DNA of 64,000 nucleotides from Maricaulis sp048270095 (GCF_048270095.1 NZ_JBLWTL010000002.1:1-64000), one strand, 5' to 3'. Positions 1 to 8,795 are shown, counted from the stretch's first letter. Notes: generated by a model from the letters alone, not told the origin. Translations and numbers: made by a program.

Positions 1-90
1 AAAGCCATGATGCGGCGAGCCCACGCAAACCCGGCTCACCAGACCGCGAAGACAACCGTGATACCGGCGGTGACAGACAAAACGGAGTAA
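1..90 (+). other. Open frame running in from the window edge, uncertain
   Basis: The first frame is open from base 1 and stops at 88-90, giving at most 29 residues. No domain can be judged from so little. It may be the tail of an upstream gene or chance. The stretch from 91 to 231 shows no convincing gene; TTGACA at 99-104 could be a -35 element for the following rimK-type gene, but no clear -10 follows at the right distance. Confidence 0.2.
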
Positions 91-231
91 CTCGGAGCTT
101 GACAGAAAGGGCCGCGATTAGACAACACGCACCTGCCCTCCCGGTCAGGAGCATGTCCCGTTCGCGCTTGGCTCCTCCGATCATTCTGCTAAGACGAACC
201 GGTATTTCGCCGCGACGCTTGAGAGATATCC

Positions 232-1653
232 ATGGACAAGACATTTCAGCTCGGTTGGGAAGAATGGGCGGCCTTTCCCAAGCTGGGGCTGCCGGCCGTG
301 CGCGCCAAGGTCGATACCGGTGCGCGGACATCGGCGCTGCATGCGGTCTCGGTTGAGCCCTTCGGGCCGCTCGACAAGCCGCAAGTGCGTTTCATCATGC
401 ACCCGGTGCCGGACAAGCCGGAGATCGAGGTGGTCTGTTCGGCGCCCGCGGTCGACCGGCGCGAGGTGACGTCCTCGAATGGCGAGCGTGAATTGCGCTG
501 GGTGATCGAGACTCCGATGAAGATTGGCGACCGCACCTGGCCGGTCGAGCTGACGCTGACCAATCGCGAATCCATGACCTATCGCATGCTGCTCGGACGC
601 CAGGCGATTGGCGAGGACATGATGGTCAGCCCGGGGCAGTCCTGTGCCCAGGGCGTGCTGGATTATGAGCTCTACAAGGATTTCCCGCGCCGCCGGCCGG
701 TCAAGCGGCCGCTGCGGGTCGCGATTTTGACGCGCGAGCCGAATAATTATTCCTCGCAGCGTCTGAAGGATGCGGCCGAGACGCGCGGCCATGTCGTCGA
801 GATGATCAATACGGCGCGCTGCACCCTGGCGCTCGATGCGGCTGATCCGCGGGTTTTCTATGACGGCAAACCCTTGCCCGCCTATGACGCCGTCATCCCG
901 CGTATCGGTGCCAGCATGACCGGATATGGCATGGCGGTGCTGCGGCAATTCAACATGATGGGCGCCTATTGTCTCAATTCCGCCGAGGCGATCGGGGCCT
1001 CGCGCGACAAGCTCTATGCTCATCAGGTGCTGGCACGCGAGGGCATCGCCATGCCGGTGACGGCCTTTGCCCATTCGCCCAAGGATACCAATAACCTGAT
1101 CGCCCATGTCGGCGGCGCGCCGCTGGTGGTCAAGCTGTTGCAGAGCACGCAAGGACGCGGCGTCGTGCTGGCCGAGACCAAGAAGGCTGCGGAATCGGTG
1201 ATCGATGCCTTTCGCGGTCTCGAGGCCAATTTCATCGTCCAGGAATTCGTCAAGGAGGCCGGCGGCGCCGATATCCGCTGCTTCATCGTTGGCGGCAAGG
1301 TGGTCGCGACGATGATGCGCCAGGGCGAGGCCGGCGAGTTCCGCTCCAACCTGCATCGCGGCGGATCGGCGACCAAGGTCAAGGTGAGCAAGGATGAACG
1401 CACCGCCGCCCTGCGGGCCGCCAAGGCGCTGGGGCTTTCGGTCGCCGGGGTGGATTTGCTGCGCTCTTCTGTGGGCCCGAAAATCCTGGAAGTGAACTCA
1501 TCGCCCGGACTGGAAGGCGTCGAGCGCACTTCGGGCAAGGATGTCGCCGGCATGATTGTGGAATATATCGAAGACCATGTCCGCCCGATCGCCCGCAAGA
1601 CGGTGCGGCGCAAGAAGGCGGTGGCGAAGCCGGCGGCGAATTCCGCGTCCTAA
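232..1653 (+). CDS. rimK: RimB-RimK fusion: retropepsin-like zinc protease domain plus ATP-grasp glutamate ligase
   Basis: A 473-residue protein joining two domains normally encoded separately. Residues 1-140 are the RimB-type 'ATP-dependent zinc protease' domain with an aspartic-protease-like VDTGARTSALHA motif (Asp28). Residues from about 158 to 450 are RimK, an ATP-grasp ligase that adds glutamates to the C-terminus of ribosomal protein S6; the VVKLLQSTQGRGV and LEVNSSPGLEGVE segments fit ATP and metal binding. A basic tail follows (RKTVRRKKAV). The family role, known from RimK of E. coli and RimB/RimK of Pseudomonas, is tuning of ribosome composition. The ATG at 232 begins the conserved domain directly, so longer starts are unlikely. 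It stands alone on its strand, followed by repeats. Confidence 0.88.
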   Translation: MDKTFQLGWEEWAAFPKLGLPAVRAKVDTGARTSALHAVSVEPFGPLDKPQVRFIMHPVPDKPEIEVVCSAPAVDRREVTSSNGERELRWVIETPMKIGDRTWPVELTLTNRESMTYRMLLGRQAIGEDMMVSPGQSCAQGVLDYELYKDFPRRRPVKRPLRVAILTREPNNYSSQRLKDAAETRGHVVEMINTARCTLALDAADPRVFYDGKPLPAYDAVIPRIGASMTGYGMAVLRQFNMMGAYCLNSAEAIGASRDKLYAHQVLAREGIAMPVTAFAHSPKDTNNLIAHVGGAPLVVKLLQSTQGRGVVLAETKKAAESVIDAFRGLEANFIVQEFVKEAGGADIRCFIVGGKVVATMMRQGEAGEFRSNLHRGGSATKVKVSKDERTAALRAAKALGLSVAGVDLLRSSVGPKILEVNSSPGLEGVERTSGKDVAGMIVEYIEDHVRPIARKTVRRKKAVAKPAANSAS

Positions 1654-1732
1654 TTAGCTGATTGCGGACCGGCCAAAAAATCAGCGAAACTCGCCATTTA
1701 CCGCTGACGAGGCCCCCGTCCAACACGTCGGC

Positions 1733-1962
1733 CCGAGCGGCCAGACCTCGCCCTGAAACCCATGCCGGGATCCGGCCAGACTGGACTTGTCTCGTCAAGG
1801 GCGCGAAGCGCCGCTGCGCGGTCAGGACCCTTGACGAGACAAGTCCAGTCTGGCGCCCTGCCTGGCAAGGATTTCAGGGATAGCTCTGCCCGGCGCGGGC
1901 CGTGGGCGGGATTGGAATAGATAAATTCTGTCAAAACCTTAGTGTCGGAAAAATGGTGAGTG
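1733..1962. repeat. Direct repeat copy A, enlarged by a palindromic insert
   Basis: This block matches 2508-2655 nearly base for base at both ends, starting at CCGAGCGGCCAGA and ending at AAAAATGGTGAGTG. It is 230 bp against 148 bp for the other copy; the extra ~82 bp lies after CCGGCCAGACTGG and consists of the hairpin described separately. It also supplies the false reading frames seen here. No coding function is evident. The two copies bracket an AT-rich gene. Confidence 0.85.
1775..1854. repeat. Perfect 27-bp inverted repeat (long hairpin)
   Basis: Arms 1775-1801 and 1828-1854 are exact reverse complements (GCCAGACTGGACTTG... paired with ...CAAGTCCAGTCTGGC) around a 26-base loop. It is embedded in direct repeat copy A and absent from copy B, so it behaves as an insertion. 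It could act as a terminator-like RNA hairpin behind the rimK-type gene or be a small non-autonomous palindromic element. No U-tract follows. Confidence 0.8.
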
Positions 1963-2013
1963 TCCCCGTTTGTTTTTACACCCGGTCATGTATATACTTG
2001 GCTCGCGAAAACC

Positions 2014-2499
2014 GGTGCCTTTCACTATTCAATTTAGAAATGTTCGGATTGTTTTTCCGATAGCAATAACCAAGGCGGCGCCTACAAAAACTATCCCGAC
2101 TTCATAAACAGCAGTTGCATAGCACGGGTTTGTAAAATCACCATCACACCTAATCGGAATAAAGTGCGTTAGGAATACTAAAAAGAACGCAAACATCGAT
2201 ACGAAGACAATCAATAAATTCCTCAATAAAAGTGTAAGAGGATTAGCTCCCGCGATACGAGTGATCTTAGGTGCGAAACTTGCGTCCAAAAAAATAAATG
2301 AAAGAAGGCCGCTCGCGGTGGCCGATATAAAGCCAGTCCCTAGCAGTAACGGCATCCATTCGGAACCAACCCACCCGATCGCGGCAAGCAAAATTGATGA
2401 AATGACGTGGATCAACAGCGCCAATGATAGCCACATAACAGTCTTGTTCATTGCCTTTCCTCCGGGGGCAAAAGGCCGCAATAAATGGTGACAGGCACC
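2014..2499. mobile_element. Putative 486-bp cassette with imperfect terminal inverted repeats
   Basis: The left end GGTGCCTTTCACTATT (2014-2029) matches the reverse complement of the right end AATGGTGACAGGCACC (2484-2499) at 14 of 16 positions. The only content is an AT-rich membrane-protein gene on the minus strand whose stop codon overlaps the left end. GTGCCTGTCAC-like ends resemble palindromes that accompany REP/RAYT elements in marine bacteria, but no transposase is present here. Mobility is inference from the ends, the composition and the flanking 148-bp repeats. Confidence 0.45.
2029..2451 (-). CDS. Small multi-pass membrane protein, unknown function
   Basis: A 140-residue protein I do not recognise, with four hydrophobic segments at about residues 3-25, 32-52, 68-95 and 115-133. 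The ATG at 2451 is chosen because GGAGGAAA lies just upstream; extending the frame further back would translate the flanking repeat. A hydrophilic loop near residues 95-112 carries two Cys (RCDGDF...PCY) that could pair if periplasmic. Codon use is AT-rich (many AAA, ATA, TTA codons) compared with the GC-rich neighbours, suggesting recent acquisition. It has no co-directional partner and sits inside a repeat-bounded cassette. Confidence 0.6.
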   Translation of the reverse strand: MNKTVMWLSLALLIHVISSILLAAIGWVGSEWMPLLLGTGFISATASGLLSFIFLDASFAPKITRIAGANPLTLLLRNLLIVFVSMFAFFLVFLTHFIPIRCDGDFTNPCYATAVYEVGIVFVGAALVIAIGKTIRTFLN

Positions 2500-2507
2500 T
2501 ATTAATT

Positions 2508-2655
2508 CCGAGCGGCCAGACCCCGCCCTGAAACCCATGCCGGGATCCGGCCAGACTGGCAAGGATTTCAGGGATGGCTGTGCCCGGTTCGGGCCGTGGG
2601 CGGGGTGGAATGGATAAATTCTGTCAAATTCTTAGTGTCGGAAAAATGGTGAGTG
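2508..2655. repeat. Direct repeat copy B (148 bp)
   Basis: The compact copy of the repeat at 1733-1962, lacking the palindromic insert. It begins CCGAGCGGCCAGACC and ends at GGAAAAATGGTGAGTG, directly against an IS30-type transposase remnant. Only scattered substitutions separate the copies in the shared part, so the duplication looks fairly recent. No gene is carried. Confidence 0.85.
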
Positions 2656-2662
2656 CTTGGAT

Positions 2663-2780
2663 TTAACCGGTGAGCGCAACGGTCTGGGCGAGGATGTCGG
2701 CTGGAGTTAGATAGTCGAGGGTTTTTCGTGGGCCGGCGGGAAGTGCGTTTAGAGTCGGGTGGAAATGGGGGAGGGTTAGA
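2663..2780 (-). pseudogene. C-terminal remnant of an IS30-type transposase
   Basis: Read on the minus strand, the bases before a TAA stop near 2663 encode ...LNALPAGPRKTLDYLTP followed by ADILAQTVALTG. The RPRKTL-(G/D)-x-x-TPAE signature is the extreme C-terminus of IS30-family DDE transposases. Only about 38 codons can be read; the catalytic core is missing, replaced upstream by the orphan lipoprotein gene whose GTG start abuts the fragment. It marks an old insertion or deletion junction. The exact family is inferred from this short motif. Confidence 0.6.
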
Positions 2781-3779
2781 GTGTCGGTACAGGGATGTCA
2801 TCGGGGCAACTTCGTCTACCTGTCTTGCTTGTTGGCAGTGCTGGGGGTGGCGTCTTGCGCCGAGGAAACCGAGCAAGGGCCCGATTTCGCAGATCGCTAC
2901 GCGGCGATGTGTGCCGTCGAACCGGTACTGGATCGCGAGGCCCTGTTCGCAAACCCGGTCACGGTGAACTGGCTCCAGCCACTGGACACGGATTTCACTC
3001 GGGCGCTCGGACAACAGGATCCGTACGATGTTCAACAGTTTGCCGCGGTCCGCGACTTAAGGCTTGGGGATTTGTTGATCGCTTGGAGCCAGCGAGGCTC
3101 CGCGTCTGGCGAGGCGATCACGCTGCCTCGTGGAATACCGGAAGAATTGCGGGCGCCTTTCTTGGCATTTCGTGGGCCCGGAGCTGGAAGTGACTATTCC
3201 CGCAGGCTCGATCAGCGATCAGCCTTTGTCATGACAGTTGCCGAGGAGGGTGGTGATTGTGAGGTTGCTGACGCAATTCTGGCAATAGCAGACTATTTCC
3301 TCTCCGTTGAACGCGACTGGCCGACCATACCCTCGGGCGATCCCCGCAGGATGAGTGTGGAGCAATCACCCGGCAATATGGCACGATCGATTTGGCCTTG
3401 GGCGAGATTCGGGGCCGACGCAGATTACAGTCCGATGGCTCAGATCTATGGGGACTTGCGAGCACGCAGGCTCCAGGGAGAGTGTGTGCACATTGAAAGC
3501 ATGCCGATGTCGGAGCAGCCGATTGCGGCGAGCGCGCACCGGACGCTGGCCACAGATGGGCGCGCAAGTCTGGCCCAGAGTATCCACGAAATCACATTGG
3601 ACGGCCGGGTGGTCTTCCGCGAAAGCCGGGCTGTCCTTGTATCGCGAGACGGAGCAGTTTCGATCTGCTGTCGTAGCCCATTCGACCCGAGCAAGGTTGC
3701 GGTGCGGCAATGCGCCAATCTCACGCCGGATGACCCTTTTTCCTACGCGGCCAGGTATCAATTTGAGGTGGAAAACTAG
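2781..3779 (+). CDS. Putative lipoprotein, unknown function
   Basis: A 332-residue protein starting at GTG 2781, with a GGGGGAGGG ribosome-binding site about 5 bases upstream. The N-terminus has a hydrophobic stretch ending in a lipobox (VASC, Cys about residue 27), so export and lipid attachment are expected. The mature part is soluble-looking with several Cys and no domain I recognise. It follows an IS30-type remnant and faces the oxoprolinase gene. A homologue search would be needed to say whether it belongs to a family; I assign no function. Confidence 0.6.
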   Translation: MSVQGCHRGNFVYLSCLLAVLGVASCAEETEQGPDFADRYAAMCAVEPVLDREALFANPVTVNWLQPLDTDFTRALGQQDPYDVQQFAAVRDLRLGDLLIAWSQRGSASGEAITLPRGIPEELRAPFLAFRGPGAGSDYSRRLDQRSAFVMTVAEEGGDCEVADAILAIADYFLSVERDWPTIPSGDPRRMSVEQSPGNMARSIWPWARFGADADYSPMAQIYGDLRARRLQGECVHIESMPMSEQPIAASAHRTLATDGRASLAQSIHEITLDGRVVFRESRAVLVSRDGAVSICCRSPFDPSKVAVRQCANLTPDDPFSYAARYQFEVEN

Positions 3780-3886
3780 ATGTCAATTTGGGCAAAGGCC
3801 AGAAGTTCAGGTCAATCTCGATAAAGCTGCCAATGGCATTGTTGATGCAAACCGGGAAACGCACCGTTTTTTCCGGCAGTGATCAG

Positions 3887-6800
3887 CTAGCGCTTCCCAT
3901 ACCCGCCGCCACCCGGCGTCTTCACCTCTACACTATCCCCCGGCTCAACATCAATCCGGAACAGGCCCGGCAGGGCCTCTGTTTCCCCACCCGCACGGGT
4001 GACGCACTGCTCGCCGCGCGCGGCATCGCCGCCTCCCGCCAGCCCAAAGGGTGCTTCCTTGCGGCGTGAGGAGAGGAGGGCGACTTCCATCGGTTCGAGG
4101 AAGGTGAGCTTGCGATCGCTGCCATCGCCGCCGGGGAATTGGCCAGCGCCGCCCGATCCGGGGCGGATCCTGTGATGCTCCAGCCGTACGGGGAAGCGCC
4201 GTTCGAGCACTTCCGGGTCGGTCATGCGCGAATTGGTCATATGGGTGTGGATGGCCGAGAGACCGGCAAAGCCGTGGCCCTCATTGTCGATGCCGGCTCC
4301 GGCACCGCCGCAAATCGTCTCGTAATACTGGTGGCGGTCATTGCCGAAGGTGAGATTATTCATCGAGCCCTGGCTGGCGGCGAGCCTGCCGGTGGCGCCG
4401 AACAGGGCGTCGACGATCAGCTGGCTGGTCTCGACATTGCCGGCGACCACGGCGGCCGGCGGTTTCGGGTTGAGCAGGCTGCCCTCGGGGATGATCAGCT
4501 CGAGCGGTTTCAGGCAGCCTTCATTGAGCGGAATGGCGTCGCCGACCAGACAGCGGAAGACATAGAGCACGGCGGCGCGGGCGACCGAGGAGGGGGCGTT
4601 GAAATTGCTCGGGCGCTGGGGCGAGGTACCGGTGAAATCGACCACGGCTGATCGCGTCGCCCGATTGACCCGGATCGCGACGCGGATCTCGGCGCCGTCA
4701 TCGAGCTTGACGCTGTGCTCCCCATCGCTCAGCGCATCGATCACCCGGCGCACGGCGCGTTCGGCATTGTCCTGGACATGGCCCATATAGGCTTTGACGA
4801 CGGCGAGCCCGTTATCATCGACCAGCCGGCGCAGCTCGTCGGCACCCTTGGCGCAGGCGGCGAGCTGGGCCTTGAGGTCGGCGATATTCTGGTCGGGATT
4901 GCGGGCCGGCCAGGGCTTGGAGGCGAGTACGGCGCGGGTTTCCGCTTCGAGGAATTGGCCGCCGGACATGATCTTGATATTGCGGAACTGCACGCCTTCT
5001 TCCTCGATCGAGGTCGAGAAGGGCGGCATTGAGCCGGGCGCGATACCGCCGACATCGGCATGGTGCCCGCGCGAGGCGACATAGAAGATCCGCTCGCCCG
5101 CGCTCTCGTCATGGACGGGCGTGACGAGGGTGATATCGGGCAGATGGGTGCCGCCATCATAGGGCGCGTTGACCGCGACGGCATCGCCCGCCTTGAGCTC
5201 AGGATGCGCATCGGCCGCAGCGCGCACGCTGGCCGACATCGAGCCGAGATGCACCGGCATGTGCGGCGCATTGGCGACCAGCCCACCATCCGCATCAAAC
5301 ACGGCGCAGGAGAAATCCAGCCGCTCCTTGATATTGACCGAATGGGCCGTGCGCTCCAGCGCCAGGCCCATTTGCTCGGCGACGCTCATGAAACGCTTGT
5401 TGAAGAGTTCGAGGCGGATCGGATCGAGGGCTGTGTCGGCGGTCTCGGTGGCGAGCGCCTCGGTGCGGGTCAGTTTCAACGTGCCATCGGGCAGGCGGGT
5501 CGCTGACCATCCGGCGTCGATGACGATGGTGGAATTGGGGTCCATCACCAGGGCCGGGCCGGGCGCCTCGGCTCCGGCACTAAACTGGTCGAGCCGGTAA
5601 AGCGGCGTCTCGCGCCAGGCGCCGCGATCGAACACATTCACGGAGGCGATGGCTTGCGGCGCCGTCGTCTCTTCACTCATCTCGATGGACCAGCCCCGCG
5701 CGCCGGGCGGATCGGCCTCGGCTTCGACCATCACCGATTCAATCACCAGCGCCGCATCCGGCGCGAAGCCGAACAGGCGCTTGTGAGCGGCGGCGAATGT
5801 GACCTGCATCGCGTCGGGTTCGTCGACGGGCACGGGCAAGCTGGTGTCGGAGCCCTGCACGCGCAGGCGCCACTCGGTACGGGTGCGGATCTGGCCTGCC
5901 GCGAAACCTTCTTCCGACAGGCGGGCGGTGACGTCCGTCGCCAGATCGGCGGCGAGGGCGTGGGCGGTCTCAAGCCCGGTCTGGAAATCCTGTTCGACGG
6001 CGGCGAGCCGGGTCTGGCGGATTTCGGCGAGTCCGATACCCAGCGCCGAGAGCAGGCCGGCATAGGGGTGGATCAGCACACTTCTCATGCCGAGCGCGTC
6101 GGCGACCTTGCAGGCGTGCTGCGCCCCGGCACCGCCGAAGGCCGCGAGCGCATAGGCCGATGGATTGACGCCCTGGCCGATGGAGATCTGCTTGATCGCC
6201 TGGGCCATGCTCTCGACGGCGACGGCGAGGAAGCCCTCGGCAGCGGCTTCCGGGCTGTCGAGCTCCATGGCATCGGCGAGTGTCTGCAGCGCGGCGCGGC
6301 TGGCGGCGACATCAAGCGGTGAGGCTCCGTCCGTGCCGAAGACGAGCGGGAACCACTCGGCCTGCACCCGGCCGAGCACGATATTGGCATCGGTGACGGC
6401 AGCCGGCCCACCGCGGCCATAGCCAGCCGGTCCCGGCATGGCGCCAGCGCTTTCCGGGCCGACCCGGGCGCGTTCGCCATCGAAGGTGAGCAGGGAGCCG
6501 CCGCCGGCGGCGACTGTGTGGACCGCCATCATCGGTGCGCGCAGGCGGTGGCCGGCGACGAGGGTTTCCTGGACGCGCTCGAACGTCTCGCCATCAAAGC
6601 GCGAGACATCGGTCGAGGTGCCGCCCATGTCGAAACCGATCACTTTTGGATGACCGGCGGCCAGCGCCGTCTTGGCCATGCCGACGACACCGCCGGCGGG
6701 GCCGGACAAGACTGCGTCGCGGGCATGGAAACCGGCGGCCGGGGCGAGTCCGCCCGAGGACTGCATGAAATAGAGCGGCGTGCCCTCCAGCCCGGCATCG

Positions 6801-7447
6801 ACGCGGTCGACATAATCGCGCAGGACCGGGGTGAGGTAGGCATCAAGAACCGTGGTCGAGGCGCGCGGCACGATCTTGACCAGCGGGCTGGCAATGCTGG
6901 AGCGGATCACGGTGGCAAAGCCGGCCTCGCGGGCGAGCGTCTCGAGCCTGACCTCGTGAGTATCATTGCCATAGGCATGCATCAGCGTGATCGCGACCGA
7001 GGTGAAGCCGTCCAGCTTCGCCGCCACGAGCGCTTCGCGGACTGGCGCCTCATCGAGCGGGATCAGGACATGGCCTTCGGCATCGAGCCGTTCATCGATT
7101 TCGACGACGCGGTCATGCAGCGGCGCCGGGCGCGCGATGTCGAGGGCGAAAATATCGGGCCGGGTCTGGTCGCCGATGATCAGCAGGTCGGCGAAACCGC
7201 GCGTGACCAGGAAGAGGGTCTTCGCGCCCTTGCGTTCGAGCAGGGCATTGGTGGCCACCGTGGTGCCCATCTTGACCGAACCGACCGGCGCTCCGGCGGC
7301 GAGGCGGCGCACGCCTTCGCTGGCAGCATCGGGATAGTCGGGGCTTTCCGACAGGAGTTTGAGCGGATGCAGCCGTCCATCGGGACCGCGCCCGATCACA
7401 TCGGTGAAGGTGCCGCCGCGATCAATCCAGAACTCCCAGTCAGACAT
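3887..7447 (-). CDS. Fused 5-oxoprolinase / N-methylhydantoinase (HyuA-HyuB type)
   Basis: A 1186-residue protein in which both subunit types are joined. The first ~690 residues are HyuA-like, with an actin-fold ATP site (IDRGGTFTDV near residue 6, then FDMGGTSTDVSR), and the last ~500 are HyuB-like, starting at LDPIRLELFNKRF and containing SVNIKERLDFSCAVF. This fused form is typical of ATP-dependent 5-oxo-L-prolinase, which opens 5-oxoproline to glutamate in glutathione turnover; a hydantoin or other lactam substrate is possible. The start ATG at 7447 has GGGAG upstream and begins the domain; a longer frame to 7492 lacks support. It is transcribed alone, divergent from the J-domain gene. Confidence 0.9.
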   Translation of the reverse strand: MSDWEFWIDRGGTFTDVIGRGPDGRLHPLKLLSESPDYPDAASEGVRRLAAGAPVGSVKMGTTVATNALLERKGAKTLFLVTRGFADLLIIGDQTRPDIFALDIARPAPLHDRVVEIDERLDAEGHVLIPLDEAPVREALVAAKLDGFTSVAITLMHAYGNDTHEVRLETLAREAGFATVIRSSIASPLVKIVPRASTTVLDAYLTPVLRDYVDRVDAGLEGTPLYFMQSSGGLAPAAGFHARDAVLSGPAGGVVGMAKTALAAGHPKVIGFDMGGTSTDVSRFDGETFERVQETLVAGHRLRAPMMAVHTVAAGGGSLLTFDGERARVGPESAGAMPGPAGYGRGGPAAVTDANIVLGRVQAEWFPLVFGTDGASPLDVAASRAALQTLADAMELDSPEAAAEGFLAVAVESMAQAIKQISIGQGVNPSAYALAAFGGAGAQHACKVADALGMRSVLIHPYAGLLSALGIGLAEIRQTRLAAVEQDFQTGLETAHALAADLATDVTARLSEEGFAAGQIRTRTEWRLRVQGSDTSLPVPVDEPDAMQVTFAAAHKRLFGFAPDAALVIESVMVEAEADPPGARGWSIEMSEETTAPQAIASVNVFDRGAWRETPLYRLDQFSAGAEAPGPALVMDPNSTIVIDAGWSATRLPDGTLKLTRTEALATETADTALDPIRLELFNKRFMSVAEQMGLALERTAHSVNIKERLDFSCAVFDADGGLVANAPHMPVHLGSMSASVRAAADAHPELKAGDAVAVNAPYDGGTHLPDITLVTPVHDESAGERIFYVASRGHHADVGGIAPGSMPPFSTSIEEEGVQFRNIKIMSGGQFLEAETRAVLASKPWPARNPDQNIADLKAQLAACAKGADELRRLVDDNGLAVVKAYMGHVQDNAERAVRRVIDALSDGEHSVKLDDGAEIRVAIRVNRATRSAVVDFTGTSPQRPSNFNAPSSVARAAVLYVFRCLVGDAIPLNEGCLKPLELIIPEGSLLNPKPPAAVVAGNVETSQLIVDALFGATGRLAASQGSMNNLTFGNDRHQYYETICGGAGAGIDNEGHGFAGLSAIHTHMTNSRMTDPEVLERRFPVRLEHHRIRPGSGGAGQFPGGDGSDRKLTFLEPMEVALLSSRRKEAPFGLAGGGDAARGEQCVTRAGGETEALPGLFRIDVEPGDSVEVKTPGGGGYGKR

Positions 7448-7614
7448 GAAAACTCCCGTCGCAGCGCGGCCGCATATCTCTGCCTGCGGCAAGGTTTATC
7501 ATGGTCTGCGCCGGCGTGAGCGGGTAAAGCTGACAAAATACGGTCAATCCGATTGCCCATCCCTGACGTATTCCCGATTGAACACCTATATGGCCGTGCA
7601 AGGGACATTCACGC

Positions 7615-8334
7615 ATGCGTTTTTGGCACAAATTGGCAGCCCGCCTGCAGGGACGGGACAGCTTCCTCGACTGTGACGGTTGTGATGCCGGCACTGGCCT
7701 GGCCGAGGAGATGCCGGAGCGCCGGGTCGGGGATGCCGAATTTGCCATGGCCCTGATCGGGCTGGGTGCCAAAATGGCCAAGGCCGATGGCTTTGTGACC
7801 CGCAGCGAGATCAAGGCCTTCTACGAGGTCTTCCGGCCACCGCCCGAGGGGCGCGCCGCCCTCGACCGCGCCTTCGAACTGGCGATGCAGACGACGCTCG
7901 GCTTCGAGGGCTATGCCCGGCGCCTGGCCCGGCGTTTCCGGGCCAATCCGGCGATCCTGGAAGATGTCCTCGACGGCTTGTTCCATATCGCCAAGGCGGA
8001 TGGGGCGGTGACCAGCGATGAACTGGAATATCTCAGCCAGGTAGCGGAAATCTTCGGTTTCTCGCCGCTCGAATTTCGCCGCATCAGCACCGCCCATCTG
8101 GGCGCGTCCGACGATGATCCCTATATAATTCTCGGCATTGAGGCCGATATTTCCGACAGCGACCTCAAGCGCGCCTACCGCCGAATCGCCTCGCAAAACC
8201 ATCCTGATCGCATGATGGCGCGCGGCGCGCCGCTCGAAACCCAGCGTTTCGCCAATGAAAAAATGGCAGTAATCAACGCGGCTTATGGCCAGATCCTTGC
8301 AGAGCGCGGGCTTAATGTCGGCGCTGCCAATTGA
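7615..8334 (+). CDS. TerB/J-domain co-chaperone, DjlA-like
   Basis: A 239-residue cytoplasmic protein. Residues about 38-150 form a TerB-like helical domain with paired acidic motifs (AKADGFVTRSE and AKADGAVTSDE). A C-terminal J domain (about 165-230) has the essential HPD motif in QNHPDRM, which stimulates DnaK ATPase. The arrangement matches DjlA, but the N-terminal membrane anchor of E. coli DjlA is missing. The ATG at 7615 has AAGGGA about nine bases upstream. The gene is divergent from the oxoprolinase gene with a 167-bp gap likely holding both promoters. The DnaK partner role is family knowledge. Confidence 0.87.
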   Translation: MRFWHKLAARLQGRDSFLDCDGCDAGTGLAEEMPERRVGDAEFAMALIGLGAKMAKADGFVTRSEIKAFYEVFRPPPEGRAALDRAFELAMQTTLGFEGYARRLARRFRANPAILEDVLDGLFHIAKADGAVTSDELEYLSQVAEIFGFSPLEFRRISTAHLGASDDDPYIILGIEADISDSDLKRAYRRIASQNHPDRMMARGAPLETQRFANEKMAVINAAYGQILAERGLNVGAAN

Positions 8335-8389
8335 CCTCGGCGGTTGAAATGCCAACATGGGGAGCAGGGGCAGATATGGATCGAGGAAT

Positions 8390-8677
8390 ATGACAGAGAC
8401 ACCTCATACCCAATCCGCATTCTTCGCGAGCGGCGCAGGCCGTATTGCACGCGATGTTCTGGCGGCCATGATTGCCCTGGCCTTCATCGGCGCGATCGTC
8501 TTTATGGCGGTCATGCTGACGGCAGTCTTCCTGATCGTGGCTGGCGCTGGTCTCGTGACCTTCGGGGTTTACTGGCTCTGGATGAAGGTGCGCGGACGGC
8601 GTGGGGCCAAGGGCCCGGAAGTTCTCGTCGCAACGCGCGGTCCCGACGGCTGGACGGTTGACGGGCTCGGTTCCTGA
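8390..8677 (+). CDS. Small two-helix inner membrane protein, unknown
   Basis: A 95-residue protein with two hydrophobic segments (about residues 20-42 and 46-66) followed by a basic cytoplasmic tail rich in Arg and Lys (KVRGRRGAKG). ATG 8390 is preceded by GAGG at a usable distance; an in-frame start at 8357 lacks that site. It lies 55 bp after the J-domain gene on the same strand and may be co-transcribed. No family is recognised and no function is assigned. Confidence 0.6.
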   Translation: MTETPHTQSAFFASGAGRIARDVLAAMIALAFIGAIVFMAVMLTAVFLIVAGAGLVTFGVYWLWMKVRGRRGAKGPEVLVATRGPDGWTVDGLGS

Positions 8678-8795
8678 ACCTCGCCACCGCTTTGCAATGC
8701 CCACGACATATTTCGTAACGTACTGACATCAAGCGTGCATGTCGCCCATACGCGTGGCCGCTTGTGCGGCTGGCCGGGCCGGTCCATGAAGCGAT

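Noticed and set aside
1698..1934. Open frames across the repeat block at 1.7-1.9 kb
   Set aside because: They read through direct repeat copy A and its hairpin on both strands, with no ribosome-binding site or domain.
4139..7519. Many long plus-strand frames opposite the oxoprolinase gene
   Set aside because: They are antisense frames created by the high GC third positions of the minus-strand gene, whose protein shows clear family motifs.
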